DNA of 57,474 nucleotides from the NCBI RefSeq assembly GCF_030683065.1, contig NZ_JAUXMX010000034.1, forward strand, positions 66,385 through 123,858, read 5' to 3'. Position 1 is the first letter of the stretch; each line of letters starts with the position of its first letter. The translations under genes were made by a program, and so were the position numbers. The notes under the pieces were generated by a model. That model was not told where the DNA came from. It saw nothing but the letters and a program-made list of their open reading frames with translations, and made no database searches. Below are positions 32,053 through 40,349 of this stretch, one piece after another. This stretch comes from Pseudomonas sp. (lineage in GTDB: Bacteria > Pseudomonadota > Gammaproteobacteria > Pseudomonadales > Pseudomonadaceae).

Positions 32053-32069
32053 CTTAACGCAGACTTAAG
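32053..32069. promoter_or_regulatory. PmrA/QseB-type box upstream of the operon
   Basis: CTTAACGCAGACTTAAG: hexamers CTTAAC and CTTAAG separated by exactly 5 bases, the known spacing of PmrA/QseB sites. Read on the minus strand it is CTTAAG-N5-GTTAAG, also close to consensus. It is 48 bases upstream of the hemolysin-family start, and the operon ends with a regulator of this class. I found no second copy in the window. Confidence 0.65.
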
Positions 32070-32386
32070 TGATCTGGATTTGTGCGGGCAGATTGAGCCG
32101 GGCCGAGCCAGAACGGCTGGCGGGCGGCAGAGGCCTGTTGAGCGGTGAGCTGCCTTTATCGGAGGTGCTTGCCTGAGGGCCATGCTTTGGCTCGGCGGCG
32201 GAGCATGGGCGCTGGTTCTGCAGGTGTGTCTGCCTGACCACGCAGAAACGTCCCGGCGTCTGATCCAGTTCGGTGATTTTTCTGCAGATTGTGCTGCGGG
32301 CAACCGGGCAATCACCGAGTTTTTCCGAAGACATGTCTTTATTGCGTTTAAAATGTCCCGCAATGACCCGGTAATAAAGTCCCCCC
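32070..32386 (+). other. Divergent intergenic region between operon and methyltransferase gene
   Basis: About 317 bases with no supported gene. Near its right end TTGCGT and TAATAA-like sequences (about 32342-32378) could promote the methyltransferase gene; spacing is not ideal. Confidence 0.3.
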
Positions 32387-33337
32387 ATGAATTCAGATGC
32401 CATCGCTACCCTGCAGCAGCAGTTGTTCGCCGCGTTAAGCCCACCTCCCGATGAAGCACGGCGCCTGTTTCACGGCCGCGGGCGCTGCTGGCCGGGGCTC
32501 GAGCAAATCACCGTAGACTGGTTGCAGGGTGTGGTGCTGGTATCGCTGTTTCGCGAGCCTGAGCCAGACGAACTGACTGCGCTTAAGCACATGCTCATGG
32601 CGCTAACCCAGTCGCCCGTCTGGCTGGACAGCCAGGCACATAGCCTGTTGCTGCAGCACCGCTACTTGCCGGACAGCATGACCCAGTGGCTGCTGGGCGA
32701 GGTTCGCGATGAATGGTTGATCGGCGAGCATGGCTTGCGTTTCAAGCTGGATCTGGGGAAGAAGCAGAACACCGGCTTGTTCCTCGACATGCGCTATGGC
32801 CGTCGCTGGGTGCAGGCCCAGGCCGAAGGTAAACGGGTGCTGAATCTGTTCGCCTACACCTGCGGCTTTTCGGTGGCGGCCATCGCGGGTGGCGCCGAGC
32901 ATGTGCTGAACCTGGACATGGCCAAGGCGGCTCTGAGCCGCGGGCGAGACAATCACCGGCTGAACGGGCATGACCTGAGCCGGGTTAGCTTTCTCGGTCA
33001 TGACCTGTTCAAGTCCTGGGGGGCGATCAGAAAACACGCGCCCTATGACCTGGTCATCATCGACCCGCCGTCTTTCCAGAAGGGCAGTTTTGTCCTGACC
33101 CAGGATTATCGAAAAGTCCTGCGCCGCCTGCCCGAGCTGCTCAGTGAGCACGGCATAGTCCTGGCCTGCATGAATGACCCGGACATCGGTCCCGACTTCT
33201 TGGTGCAAAGCATGGCCCTTGAAGCGCCCTGCCTAAGCGTTGTCCAGCGCCTGGAAAACCCGCCGGAGTTCGCCGACAGTCAGCCCGACAGCGGCTTGAA
33301 AGCCATGGTCTTCGCCCGCCACCCCGAGACGGCGTGA
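32387..33337 (+). CDS. Class I SAM-dependent methyltransferase (RlmI/RlmK-like)
   Basis: 316 residues. A C-terminal Rossmann methyltransferase (about 115-315) has LFAYTCGFSVAAIAGGAEHVLNLD (SAM loop and acidic residue) and the catalytic motif IIDPPSFQKGSF, typical of rRNA cytosine or guanine methyltransferases. GKKQNTGLFLDMR is another family block. The N-terminal part lacks a clear PUA domain. The target RNA position cannot be assigned. It is divergent from the acyl cluster. Confidence 0.85.
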   Translation: MNSDAIATLQQQLFAALSPPPDEARRLFHGRGRCWPGLEQITVDWLQGVVLVSLFREPEPDELTALKHMLMALTQSPVWLDSQAHSLLLQHRYLPDSMTQWLLGEVRDEWLIGEHGLRFKLDLGKKQNTGLFLDMRYGRRWVQAQAEGKRVLNLFAYTCGFSVAAIAGGAEHVLNLDMAKAALSRGRDNHRLNGHDLSRVSFLGHDLFKSWGAIRKHAPYDLVIIDPPSFQKGSFVLTQDYRKVLRRLPELLSEHGIVLACMNDPDIGPDFLVQSMALEAPCLSVVQRLENPPEFADSQPDSGLKAMVFARHPETA

Positions 33338-33430
33338 AAAACCTATAGCCTACTGCGACTCTCTCGCCTCGATATTTTCACAGACACCGATGCCTGCTGT
33401 AGGCTGCAATCCTGACTTAAGGAGACCCAC

Positions 33431-33832
33431 ATGCCCCCGATCGATCCCCAGCAGCGCCTGGCTATTCTCAGCAACCCCGACGCCCAGGACTGCACCGTCT
33501 ACCGGCCGGATGACGATGATCCCGAGGTCGAAGAACTCGACCTCGGTGATGCCAAAGTGCTGTTCACCGGTGCGTTCAAGGCACCTGACGACTGGGACGA
33601 ACTTGAGCGCGCCGAGTTCTTCGGCGATGCCGATCCCGATACGTTCGTCACCGCCTTTATCGAATGCGAGGCCAAGCCTGGCTCGGCTGGTTTCTTCGTG
33701 GCCGACGTCGGCGACTATGCCGCGACCATGCCGGGTCTGGGCGAGGTGGTGATGTTCTATGTGCATGACTACAGCGAGGATCAGCAGGGCAGGCACTACA
33801 CCCTTATTCGCGACGATGAGCCGTTGGACTGA
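33431..33832 (+). CDS. Conserved acidic protein of unknown function
   Basis: 133 residues, strongly acidic (many Asp/Glu, for example RPDDDDPEVEELDLGD), no signal peptide or membrane segment. Start has AAGGAG 7 bases upstream. I do not recognise a domain. It lies alone between the methyltransferase gene and a strong bidirectional terminator that it shares with fumarase. Confidence 0.75.
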   Translation: MPPIDPQQRLAILSNPDAQDCTVYRPDDDDPEVEELDLGDAKVLFTGAFKAPDDWDELERAEFFGDADPDTFVTAFIECEAKPGSAGFFVADVGDYAATMPGLGEVVMFYVHDYSEDQQGRHYTLIRDDEPLD

Positions 33833-33842
33833 GGCCGGCGCT

Positions 33843-33881
33843 TAAACGACAAACCCGGCGCATGGCCGGGTTTGTCGTTTA
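33843..33881. terminator. Bidirectional terminator (17-base perfect stem)
   Basis: TAAACGACAAACCCGGC (33843-33859) pairs perfectly with GCCGGGTTTGTCGTTTA (33865-33881) around a 5-base loop. It serves the acidic-protein gene (plus) and fumarase (minus). Confidence 0.85.
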
Positions 33882-33893
33882 TCACAGTCGCGG

Positions 33894-35417
33894 TTACTTG
33901 ATTTCAATCGCCAGGCTGTCGTGGATCTTCTTCTGCCAGATCGCAGGGCCGGTGATGTGCACCGACTCGCCCTTGGTGTCGACTGCCACGGTGACCGGCA
34001 TGTCTTTTACGTCGAACTCGTAGATGGCTTCCATGCCCAGTTCGGCAAAGGCCACCACGCGCGATTTTTTGATCGCTTGCGAGACCAGATAAGCGGCGCC
34101 GCCGACGGCCATCAGGTACACGGCCTTGTTGTCCTTGATTGCCTCAATGGCAATCGGGCCACGTTCGGACTTGCCGATCATGCCCAGCAGGCCGGTGCTT
34201 TCTAGAATCTGCCGGGTGAACTTGTCCATCCGCGTAGCAGTGGTCGGGCCAGCCGGGCCAACCACTTCGTCGCCGACCGGATCGACCGGGCCAACGTAAT
34301 AGATGAAGCGACCCTTGAGGTCGACCGGCAATTGCTCACCTTTATTAAGCATTTCGACCATACGCTTGTGCGCAGCATCGCGGCCGGTGAGCATTTTGCC
34401 GTTGAGCAATACGGTTTCGCCCGGCTTCCAGCTCTGCACATCTTCCGGGGTGATGGTATTAAGGTCGACGCGGCGCGCGCTCGGACCGGCTTCCCAGACG
34501 ATTTCCGGGTAGGCGGACAGGTCCGGCGCTTCCAGCTCGGCCGGGCCAGTGCCGTCGAGCACGAAGTGCGCGTGACGGGTGGCGGCGCAGTTGGGGATCA
34601 TGCACACCGGCAAGGATGCGGCGTGGGTCGGGTAATCCATGATCTTGACGTCGAGCACGGTGGTCAGGCCGCCGAGGCCCTGGGCACCGATGCCCAGTTG
34701 GTTGACCTTGTCGAACAGTTCCAGGCGCAGTTCTTCAATGCGATTGGACGGGCCGCGGGCTTTCAGCTCATGGATGTCGATGGATTCCATCAGCACTTCC
34801 TTGGCCATTAGCGCGGCTTTCTCGGCGGTGCCGCCGATGCCGATGCCGAGCATGCCTGGCGGGCACCAGCCGGCGCCCATTTGCGGCACGGTCTTGAGCA
34901 CCCAGTCGACGATCGAGTCGGACGGGTTGAGCATGGCCATTTTCGATTTGTTCTCGGAGCCGCCGCCTTTGGCTGCGACGTCTACTTCAACCTTGTCGCC
35001 AGGGACGATGGAGTAGTGGATCACGGCCGGGGTGTTGTCTTTGGTGTTCTTCCGTGCACCCGCTGGGTCAGCGAGGATCGAGGCGCGCAGGACGTTTTCC
35101 GGCAGGTTGTAAGCGCGGCGCACGCCTTCATTGATCATGTCGTCGACGCTCATGGTGGCGCCGGTCCAGCGTACGTCCATGCCGACGCGGATAAACACGG
35201 TGACGATGCCGGTGTCCTGGCAGATCGGCCGATGGCCGGTGGCACACATGCGCGAGTTGATCAGGATTTGCGCCATGGAGTCGCGCGCGGCCGGGGACTC
35301 TTCCTTCAGGTAGGCTTCATGCATGGCCTGGATGAAGTCCACGGGATGGTAGTAGGAAATAAATTGCAGGGCGTCGGCGACGCTCTGGATCAGGTCGTCT
35401 TGCTTGATCACGGTCAT
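33894..35417 (-). CDS. Class I (iron-sulfur) fumarate hydratase
   Basis: 507 residues, normal for 4Fe-4S fumarases. It interconverts fumarate and malate. Cluster cysteines are expected in ICQDTG, IPNCAATRH and the middle Cys-containing block (MGAGWCPPGMLGIGIGGT). The C-terminal domain has AGPTTATRMDKFT. The ATG follows AAGGAG by 8 bases. A 13-base tandem repeat lies in the leader. Fe-S and oxygen sensitivity links it to the SUF genes functionally, not physically. Confidence 0.95.
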   Translation of the reverse strand: MTVIKQDDLIQSVADALQFISYYHPVDFIQAMHEAYLKEESPAARDSMAQILINSRMCATGHRPICQDTGIVTVFIRVGMDVRWTGATMSVDDMINEGVRRAYNLPENVLRASILADPAGARKNTKDNTPAVIHYSIVPGDKVEVDVAAKGGGSENKSKMAMLNPSDSIVDWVLKTVPQMGAGWCPPGMLGIGIGGTAEKAALMAKEVLMESIDIHELKARGPSNRIEELRLELFDKVNQLGIGAQGLGGLTTVLDVKIMDYPTHAASLPVCMIPNCAATRHAHFVLDGTGPAELEAPDLSAYPEIVWEAGPSARRVDLNTITPEDVQSWKPGETVLLNGKMLTGRDAAHKRMVEMLNKGEQLPVDLKGRFIYYVGPVDPVGDEVVGPAGPTTATRMDKFTRQILESTGLLGMIGKSERGPIAIEAIKDNKAVYLMAVGGAAYLVSQAIKKSRVVAFAELGMEAIYEFDVKDMPVTVAVDTKGESVHITGPAIWQKKIHDSLAIEIK

Positions 35418-35437
35418 GCTTGGCGCTCCTTATATAA

Positions 35438-35489
35438 AGACAGATTACATAGACAGATTACAAAGACAGATTACAAAGACAGGTTATAA
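35438..35489 (-). repeat. 13-base tandem repeat, 4 units, in the fumarase leader
   Basis: Units start at 35438, 35451, 35464 and 35477 (agacagattaca plus one base). It begins 20 bases upstream of the start codon. On the coding strand each unit offers a TGTAATCT segment that resembles an extended -10 element, so the array may multiply promoter sequences or form the untranslated leader. Confidence 0.85.
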
Positions 35490-35708
35490 ATTCAGGAGTA
35501 GGGCAGGAACTTCGCGAGCGGCGAACCATGAGTCGACACGCGGGCGCAGTAAAAAAGGCGCGACAGTATACCGCGAGGGCCGCTGGGCGCACACCCGAGC
35601 GGCGGTCGACCTTGGTCGCTGATCGGCCGCTGAACGTACTGGGCATTTGCTTATCACGGGCGTAGAGTGGCGGCTGAATGCCAGTATGGGATGGAGCCCA
35701 TAGCCCCT

Positions 35709-36836
35709 ATGAGCCTAAATCACCAGCGGGTCTCTCAGCATACTCTGCAGCGCCTGCTCTTGAAGCGCTTCGGCATGGCGGCGTCGACCTACGCCCTGAC
35801 GGGACTGCTGTGTTGGGTCGCGGTATTCAACGACCTGTTACGAGCCTCCATACCGACTGTGTTGCTGGTTACCGGGTTGGCGGCGCTCACTCAGGCGGTC
35901 TTCCTCGGCCTGTTTTTGTCCGGGCAGAATCTGCGTTTTCGTGACCCCAGCCTGACCGAAGCGCAGGTACTGGTTGCTCTGGCCTGGCTGACGTTTGTGC
36001 TGGGCATGTTCGCCAATGGCCGCGGTCCCCTGTTAGTGGTCTACGTGCTGATCCTGTTGTTTGGTGTATTCCAGTTGCCGCCCAGGGTGTTTACGCGCTG
36101 TGCGGTCATGGCTTTTTTCGGCTTTGCCGGGCTGAATCTTTATGAGGCGTATCTGTACCGTCTGGCCGATCCCGCTATGGCTATCGTGCAGGTCAGCGTG
36201 CTGGGCGGTGTGATGCTCTGGCTGAGCCTGTTTGCCAGCTATATGCACGCCATGCGTCAGCGCATGCGCCAGCGCCGTTTCGCCTTGCAAGCGCATCAGG
36301 ACACCCTGCGCGGGATGATGCGACAACTAGAAGACCTGGTGTCCACCGATGAGTTGACTGGCCTGTTCAATCGCCGCTACTTCTTGCGCTTTGCCAACAC
36401 GGAGTTGCAACGTCTGCAGCCGGGTAGTCAGCACGGCCTGGCGCTGATCGATCTGGACTACTTCAAACGGATCAATGATGCCCATGGCCACGCCGCAGGT
36501 GATCGCGTTCTGCAAACCTTCGCCAGTGTTGCGCAAACCTGTCTGCGCGATGGCGATATCATCGCCCGTTATGGCGGCGAAGAGTTCGTGCTGTTGCTGC
36601 CCAATACCCAGATCGATCAGTTCTCTGCCTGTTGCGAGCGTCTTCGTGAGGCCTTTAATCAGGCTGAACCCTTGGGCATTAAGGTGGATACTCTGAGTTT
36701 GTCCATCGGGATGACCTTGTTGACCGTAGACGATGATTTGGATGAGGCGCTGCAGCGCGCCGATCAGGCGCTCTACCGGGCCAAACGTAGCGGGCGTAAC
36801 CGTTGCGAAGCAGCCTGGGAGGATGCCGATGCCTGA
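35709..36836 (+). CDS. sadC: Membrane diguanylate cyclase (GGDEF), SadC-like
   Basis: 375 residues. About five or six membrane segments in the first 190 residues, then a GGDEF domain (about 212-375). The active site reads RYGGEEF, and the product-inhibition I-site RDGD lies 5 residues before it, so both catalysis and feedback control look intact. SadC of P. aeruginosa, also next to fumarase and this ferredoxin reductase, promotes biofilm through c-di-GMP; the symbol rests on position and architecture (the P. aeruginosa protein is longer). ATG 35691 is an alternative start. Confidence 0.8.
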   Translation: MSLNHQRVSQHTLQRLLLKRFGMAASTYALTGLLCWVAVFNDLLRASIPTVLLVTGLAALTQAVFLGLFLSGQNLRFRDPSLTEAQVLVALAWLTFVLGMFANGRGPLLVVYVLILLFGVFQLPPRVFTRCAVMAFFGFAGLNLYEAYLYRLADPAMAIVQVSVLGGVMLWLSLFASYMHAMRQRMRQRRFALQAHQDTLRGMMRQLEDLVSTDELTGLFNRRYFLRFANTELQRLQPGSQHGLALIDLDYFKRINDAHGHAAGDRVLQTFASVAQTCLRDGDIIARYGGEEFVLLLPNTQIDQFSACCERLREAFNQAEPLGIKVDTLSLSIGMTLLTVDDDLDEALQRADQALYRAKRSGRNRCEAAWEDADA

Positions 36837-37770
36837 ATTGACAGTGGGTCAGCAGCGCCTGACAGTTGCGCCTGCCAGCAACCTGCTTGATGCCCTGCTG
36901 CAGGGTGGGGTCGCGGTACCTTATAGCTGCCGTTCGGGCAGTTGCCATGCGTGTATGGTGCGGTGCCTGCGCGGTGAGCCGCTGGATGCCAGGCCGGATG
37001 CGCTCGACCCGCAGCGTCGCGAGCAGGGCTGGCGGCTAGCCTGTCAGTGTCGGATTGTCGATGACTTGCAGGTCGAAGTGTTTGATCCGTTACGTGATGG
37101 ACGACCCGCGCTAATCGATGCCTGCGACTGGCTCACTCCGGATGTGTTGCGCCTGCGCCTGATGCTCCAGCAACCGCTGCGTTACCGCGCCGGTCAGCAT
37201 CTGGTGCTTTGGACCGATACGGGCATTGCCCGGCCTTATTCGTTGGCCAGTCTGCCTGGCGAAGACCCCTGGCTGGAGTTCCACCTGGAGTGTCGCCAGC
37301 CTGGCGCATTCAGCGATGCCGCGCGGACGTTCAAGCCGGGTGATGCTTTGCGCATTGGTGAGCTGCGTGGCGGTGCTCTGCACTATGACCCTGACTGGCA
37401 GATGCGCCCGCTCTGGTTGCTGGCGGCCGGGACTGGGCTGGCACCGCTCTACGGGGTCCTGCGCGAGGCACTGCGGCTGGATCACCAGGGCGGCATACGG
37501 GTCATTCACCTGGGGCATGATCGAGCGGATCATTACTTGGCCGAACCCTTGGCGCAGCTGGCCGCACAGCATTCGCAGCTGCAGGTCGAACTGCTCAGTG
37601 CGGCCGAGTTGCCAGCTGCTTTGGCCGAACTGCGCCTTGTTTCGCGGCAAACCATCGCTTTACTCTGCGGCCACCCTGAGAGTGTCGAACGCTTTACCCG
37701 GCGCCTGTATCTGGCAGGTATGCCGCGTAATCAGATGTTTGCCGACCTGTTTTTACCGTACGCCCGCTAA
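36829..37770 (+). CDS. Ferredoxin reductase with N-terminal 2Fe-2S domain
   Basis: 313 residues. A plant-type 2Fe-2S domain (1-85) has C-x4-C-x2-C in YSCRSGSCHACMVRC and a fourth Cys in LACQC. A FAD domain (RPYSLASLP) and an NAD domain (LLAAGTGLAPLYG) follow. It should move electrons from NAD(P)H to an oxygenase or other acceptor that is not encoded here. The start overlaps the GGDEF gene by 8 bases; ATG 36829 is 6 bases from GGAGG, better than ATG 36823. Confidence 0.88.
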   Translation: MPELTVGQQRLTVAPASNLLDALLQGGVAVPYSCRSGSCHACMVRCLRGEPLDARPDALDPQRREQGWRLACQCRIVDDLQVEVFDPLRDGRPALIDACDWLTPDVLRLRLMLQQPLRYRAGQHLVLWTDTGIARPYSLASLPGEDPWLEFHLECRQPGAFSDAARTFKPGDALRIGELRGGALHYDPDWQMRPLWLLAAGTGLAPLYGVLREALRLDHQGGIRVIHLGHDRADHYLAEPLAQLAAQHSQLQVELLSAAELPAALAELRLVSRQTIALLCGHPESVERFTRRLYLAGMPRNQMFADLFLPYAR

Positions 37771-37803
37771 CCACCTCTGCGGGGTGCCCCCGGAGTATGA
37801 GTG

Positions 37804-38577
37804 ATGAGCGAAAACCTGTTGGTCGAGCGCGAAGAGGGGCTGTTGACCCTGCGTTTTAATCGTTTGCAAAAGAAAAATGCCCTGACCCGGGCGATGTACA
37901 GCGGGCTGGCCGAGGTGCTTGATCAGGCCGATCAGGATGCCAGTGTTCGCGCTGTGCTGATCACCGGCGGTGAGACGTGCTTCACCAGCGGCAACGATGT
38001 GGCCGACTTCATCCAGGCGCCGCCGTCCGGGCTGGGCAGTGAAGTGTTCCGGTTCATGCAGGCCCTGTTTGAGTTCAGTAAACCAGTAGTTGCAGCGGTT
38101 AGCGGGCCGGCGGTGGGCATCGGCACCACCCTGTTGTTGCATTGCGATCTGGTTTACGTCAGCCGCGATGCGAGCCTGAAGATGCCTTTCGTCAACCTGG
38201 GGTTATGCCCCGAATACGGCTCTAGCCTGCTTCTGCCGCGCCTGCTCGGCCATGTGCGGGCGGCCGAGTTGCTGCTGTTGGGGCAAGGCTTCACGGGTGA
38301 GCAGGCGGCGGCCTGGGGAATTGCCAATGAGGCGCTGCAGGACGGTCCGGCGACCTTGGCCAGGGCTCGCGAGATGGCTCAGCGTTTCCAGCAACTGGCG
38401 CCCTCGGCGGTAGCCGACAGCAAGCGCCTGATGCGTGCGCCGGGTCGTGAAGAGTTGCGCCGGGTGATCGAGGAGGAGGGCGCGCTGTTCGGTGAGCGCT
38501 TGCGCTCGCCAGAGGCCATCGAGGCGCTGACGGCCTTTATGCAGCGGCGCCCGGCGGACTTCTCCAGGTTCCGGTAA
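37804..38577 (+). CDS. Enoyl-CoA hydratase/isomerase (crotonase family)
   Basis: 257 residues. Crotonase fold with GGETCFTSGNDVADF (first oxyanion loop) and AVSGPAVGIGTTLLLHCDLVYVS (second). SRDASLKMPFVNLGLCPEYGSSLLLPRLLG is typical; the usual first Glu of hydratases appears shifted, so isomerase activity is possible. It begins 33 bases after the ferredoxin reductase and shares a terminator with pyruvate kinase. Confidence 0.9.
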   Translation: MSENLLVEREEGLLTLRFNRLQKKNALTRAMYSGLAEVLDQADQDASVRAVLITGGETCFTSGNDVADFIQAPPSGLGSEVFRFMQALFEFSKPVVAAVSGPAVGIGTTLLLHCDLVYVSRDASLKMPFVNLGLCPEYGSSLLLPRLLGHVRAAELLLLGQGFTGEQAAAWGIANEALQDGPATLARAREMAQRFQQLAPSAVADSKRLMRAPGREELRRVIEEEGALFGERLRSPEAIEALTAFMQRRPADFSRFR

Positions 38578-38589
38578 GCGGCTGTTTCG

Positions 38590-38611
38590 GTGCGCATGGC
38601 GCACCCTACGG
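38590..38611. repeat. Short dispersed palindrome, copy 2
   Basis: GTGCGCATGGCGCACCCTACGG, nearly the same as 15691-15712. It lies just before the terminator at 38626. Confidence 0.6.
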
Positions 38612-38625
38612 CGTTGCGCAAACGA

Positions 38626-38650
38626 AAAGGCCGCTCATCGAGCGGCCTTT
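38626..38650. terminator. Bidirectional terminator, enoyl-CoA hydratase / pyruvate kinase
   Basis: AAAGGCCGCT (38626-38635) pairs perfectly with AGCGGCCTTT (38641-38650), loop CATCG, between convergent genes. Confidence 0.85.
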
Positions 38651-38669
38651 GTACGTTACGGCGCAGGCG

Positions 38670-40121
38670 TTACACGAGCTTTTCACCGACATGCAGAATT
38701 TTCATGCCATTGGTGCCGCCGATGGTGTGGTAGCTGTCGCCCTTGGTCAGAATTACCCAGTCTCCCGGCTCGACCACGCCACGCTTGAGCAGCTCATCCA
38801 CCGCCGCTTGGCTGACCTTTTCCGGGGGCAGGGCCGCCGGGTCGAACGGCACGGTGTAGACGCCGCGGAACATGGCAGCGCGGGCCTGGGTGGCGCGGTG
38901 CGGGGAGAAGGCGTAGATCGGTACCGAGGAGCGAATCCGCGACATGATCAGCGGGGTGTAGCCGCTTTCGGTCAGGGCGATGATCGCTTTAACCCCGGGG
39001 AAGTGGTTGGCCGTGTACATGGCCGCCAGGGCGATGCTTTCGTCACAACGCTCGAAGGTCGTGCCCATGCGATGGCTGGAGGCTTTACTGGTTGGGTGCT
39101 TTTCCGCACCGATGCAAATCCGCGCCATGGCTTGCACCGCTTCCAGCGGGTAGGCGCCGGCGGCACTTTCCGCCGAGAGCATCACCGCGTCTGTGTAGTC
39201 GAGTACCGCGTTGGCTACGTCGGAGACTTCCGCGCGGGTTGGCATTGGGTTCTGGATCATCGACTCCATCATCTGGGTCGCCGTGATCACTGCCTTGTTG
39301 TGGCGGCGCGCATGCAGAATGATCTTCTTCTGGATGCCGCACAGCTCGGCATCGCCGATCTCCACGCCGAGGTCGCCACGGGCGACCATGACTGCATCAC
39401 TGGCGCGGATCAGGCCGTCGAGAGTTTCGTCGTTGGCCACAGCTTCGGCGCGTTCGATCTTGGCCACTAGCCAGGCGGTGCCGCCCGACTCGTCGCGCAG
39501 CTTGCGCGCGTATTCCATATCCGAAGCGTCACGCGGGAAAGACACGGCCAGGTAATCCAGGTCCATTTCGGCGGCGAGGATGATGTCGGCTTTGTCTTTT
39601 TCGGTCAGTGCTGGTGCGGTCAAGCCGCCCCCGCGACGGTTGATGCCTTTGTGGTCGGACAGTGGGCCGCCGATCAGTACCGAACAGTGCAGGGCGTCGG
39701 CACTCGCCGTGTCTACACGCATCACCACCCGGCCGTCGTCGAGCAAGAGTTCGTCGCCGACCCCGCAGTCTTTGACCAGATCTGGATAGTCGATACCGAC
39801 GATTTCCTGGGTGCCTTCGGTCAGCGGATGGCTGGTGGAAAAGGTGAACGTGTCGCCGACCTTGAGTTCGATGCGCTTGCAGGCGAACTTGGCAATCCGG
39901 ATTTTCGGCCCTTGCAGGTCACCGAGCAGGGCAACATGCCGACCGTGCTTGGCGGCCAGTTCACGTACTAGCTTGGCACGTGCCTTGTGCTCGTCTGGCG
40001 AGCCATGGGAGAAGTTCAACCGGGCCACATCCAGGCCCGCGATGATCAACTGTTCGAGGACTTCGGGCGAATTGCTCGAAGGGCCAAGGGTGGCGACGAT
40101 TTTGGTGCGGCGAAAGGTCAT
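38670..40121 (-). CDS. pyk: Pyruvate kinase
   Basis: 483 residues, the PykA-type length. It makes pyruvate and ATP from phosphoenolpyruvate. N-terminal RTKIVATLGPSSNSPEVLEQL and ARLNFSHGSPDEH, the K+/Mg site block AKIERAEAVAN, MVARGDLGVEIG and TATQMMESMI are all present. Its place beside the universal stress protein and the crotonase gene matches P. aeruginosa pykA. Confidence 0.96.
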   Translation of the reverse strand: MTFRRTKIVATLGPSSNSPEVLEQLIIAGLDVARLNFSHGSPDEHKARAKLVRELAAKHGRHVALLGDLQGPKIRIAKFACKRIELKVGDTFTFSTSHPLTEGTQEIVGIDYPDLVKDCGVGDELLLDDGRVVMRVDTASADALHCSVLIGGPLSDHKGINRRGGGLTAPALTEKDKADIILAAEMDLDYLAVSFPRDASDMEYARKLRDESGGTAWLVAKIERAEAVANDETLDGLIRASDAVMVARGDLGVEIGDAELCGIQKKIILHARRHNKAVITATQMMESMIQNPMPTRAEVSDVANAVLDYTDAVMLSAESAAGAYPLEAVQAMARICIGAEKHPTSKASSHRMGTTFERCDESIALAAMYTANHFPGVKAIIALTESGYTPLIMSRIRSSVPIYAFSPHRATQARAAMFRGVYTVPFDPAALPPEKVSQAAVDELLKRGVVEPGDWVILTKGDSYHTIGGTNGMKILHVGEKLV

Positions 40122-40349
40122 GCACAGACTCCTGAGTTGCGATTGAGCGCGAGGCTACTACGCCATAACCCTGTAGTCATTGTTGCTCTGCACTACCTTT
40201 CTACTCAGTGATTGTGAAAATATCGTGCCCGTCTCCAGGCGTTCGCGGCAAGCGGTTCTTGGTCAAAAGCAGGAGGGCATAGCGGGTTGAGTGACCCTGA
40301 TTTTTGTTTAGAGCAACCACCGTTGTGCTCACAGCGGGCGTGCGTTGTT

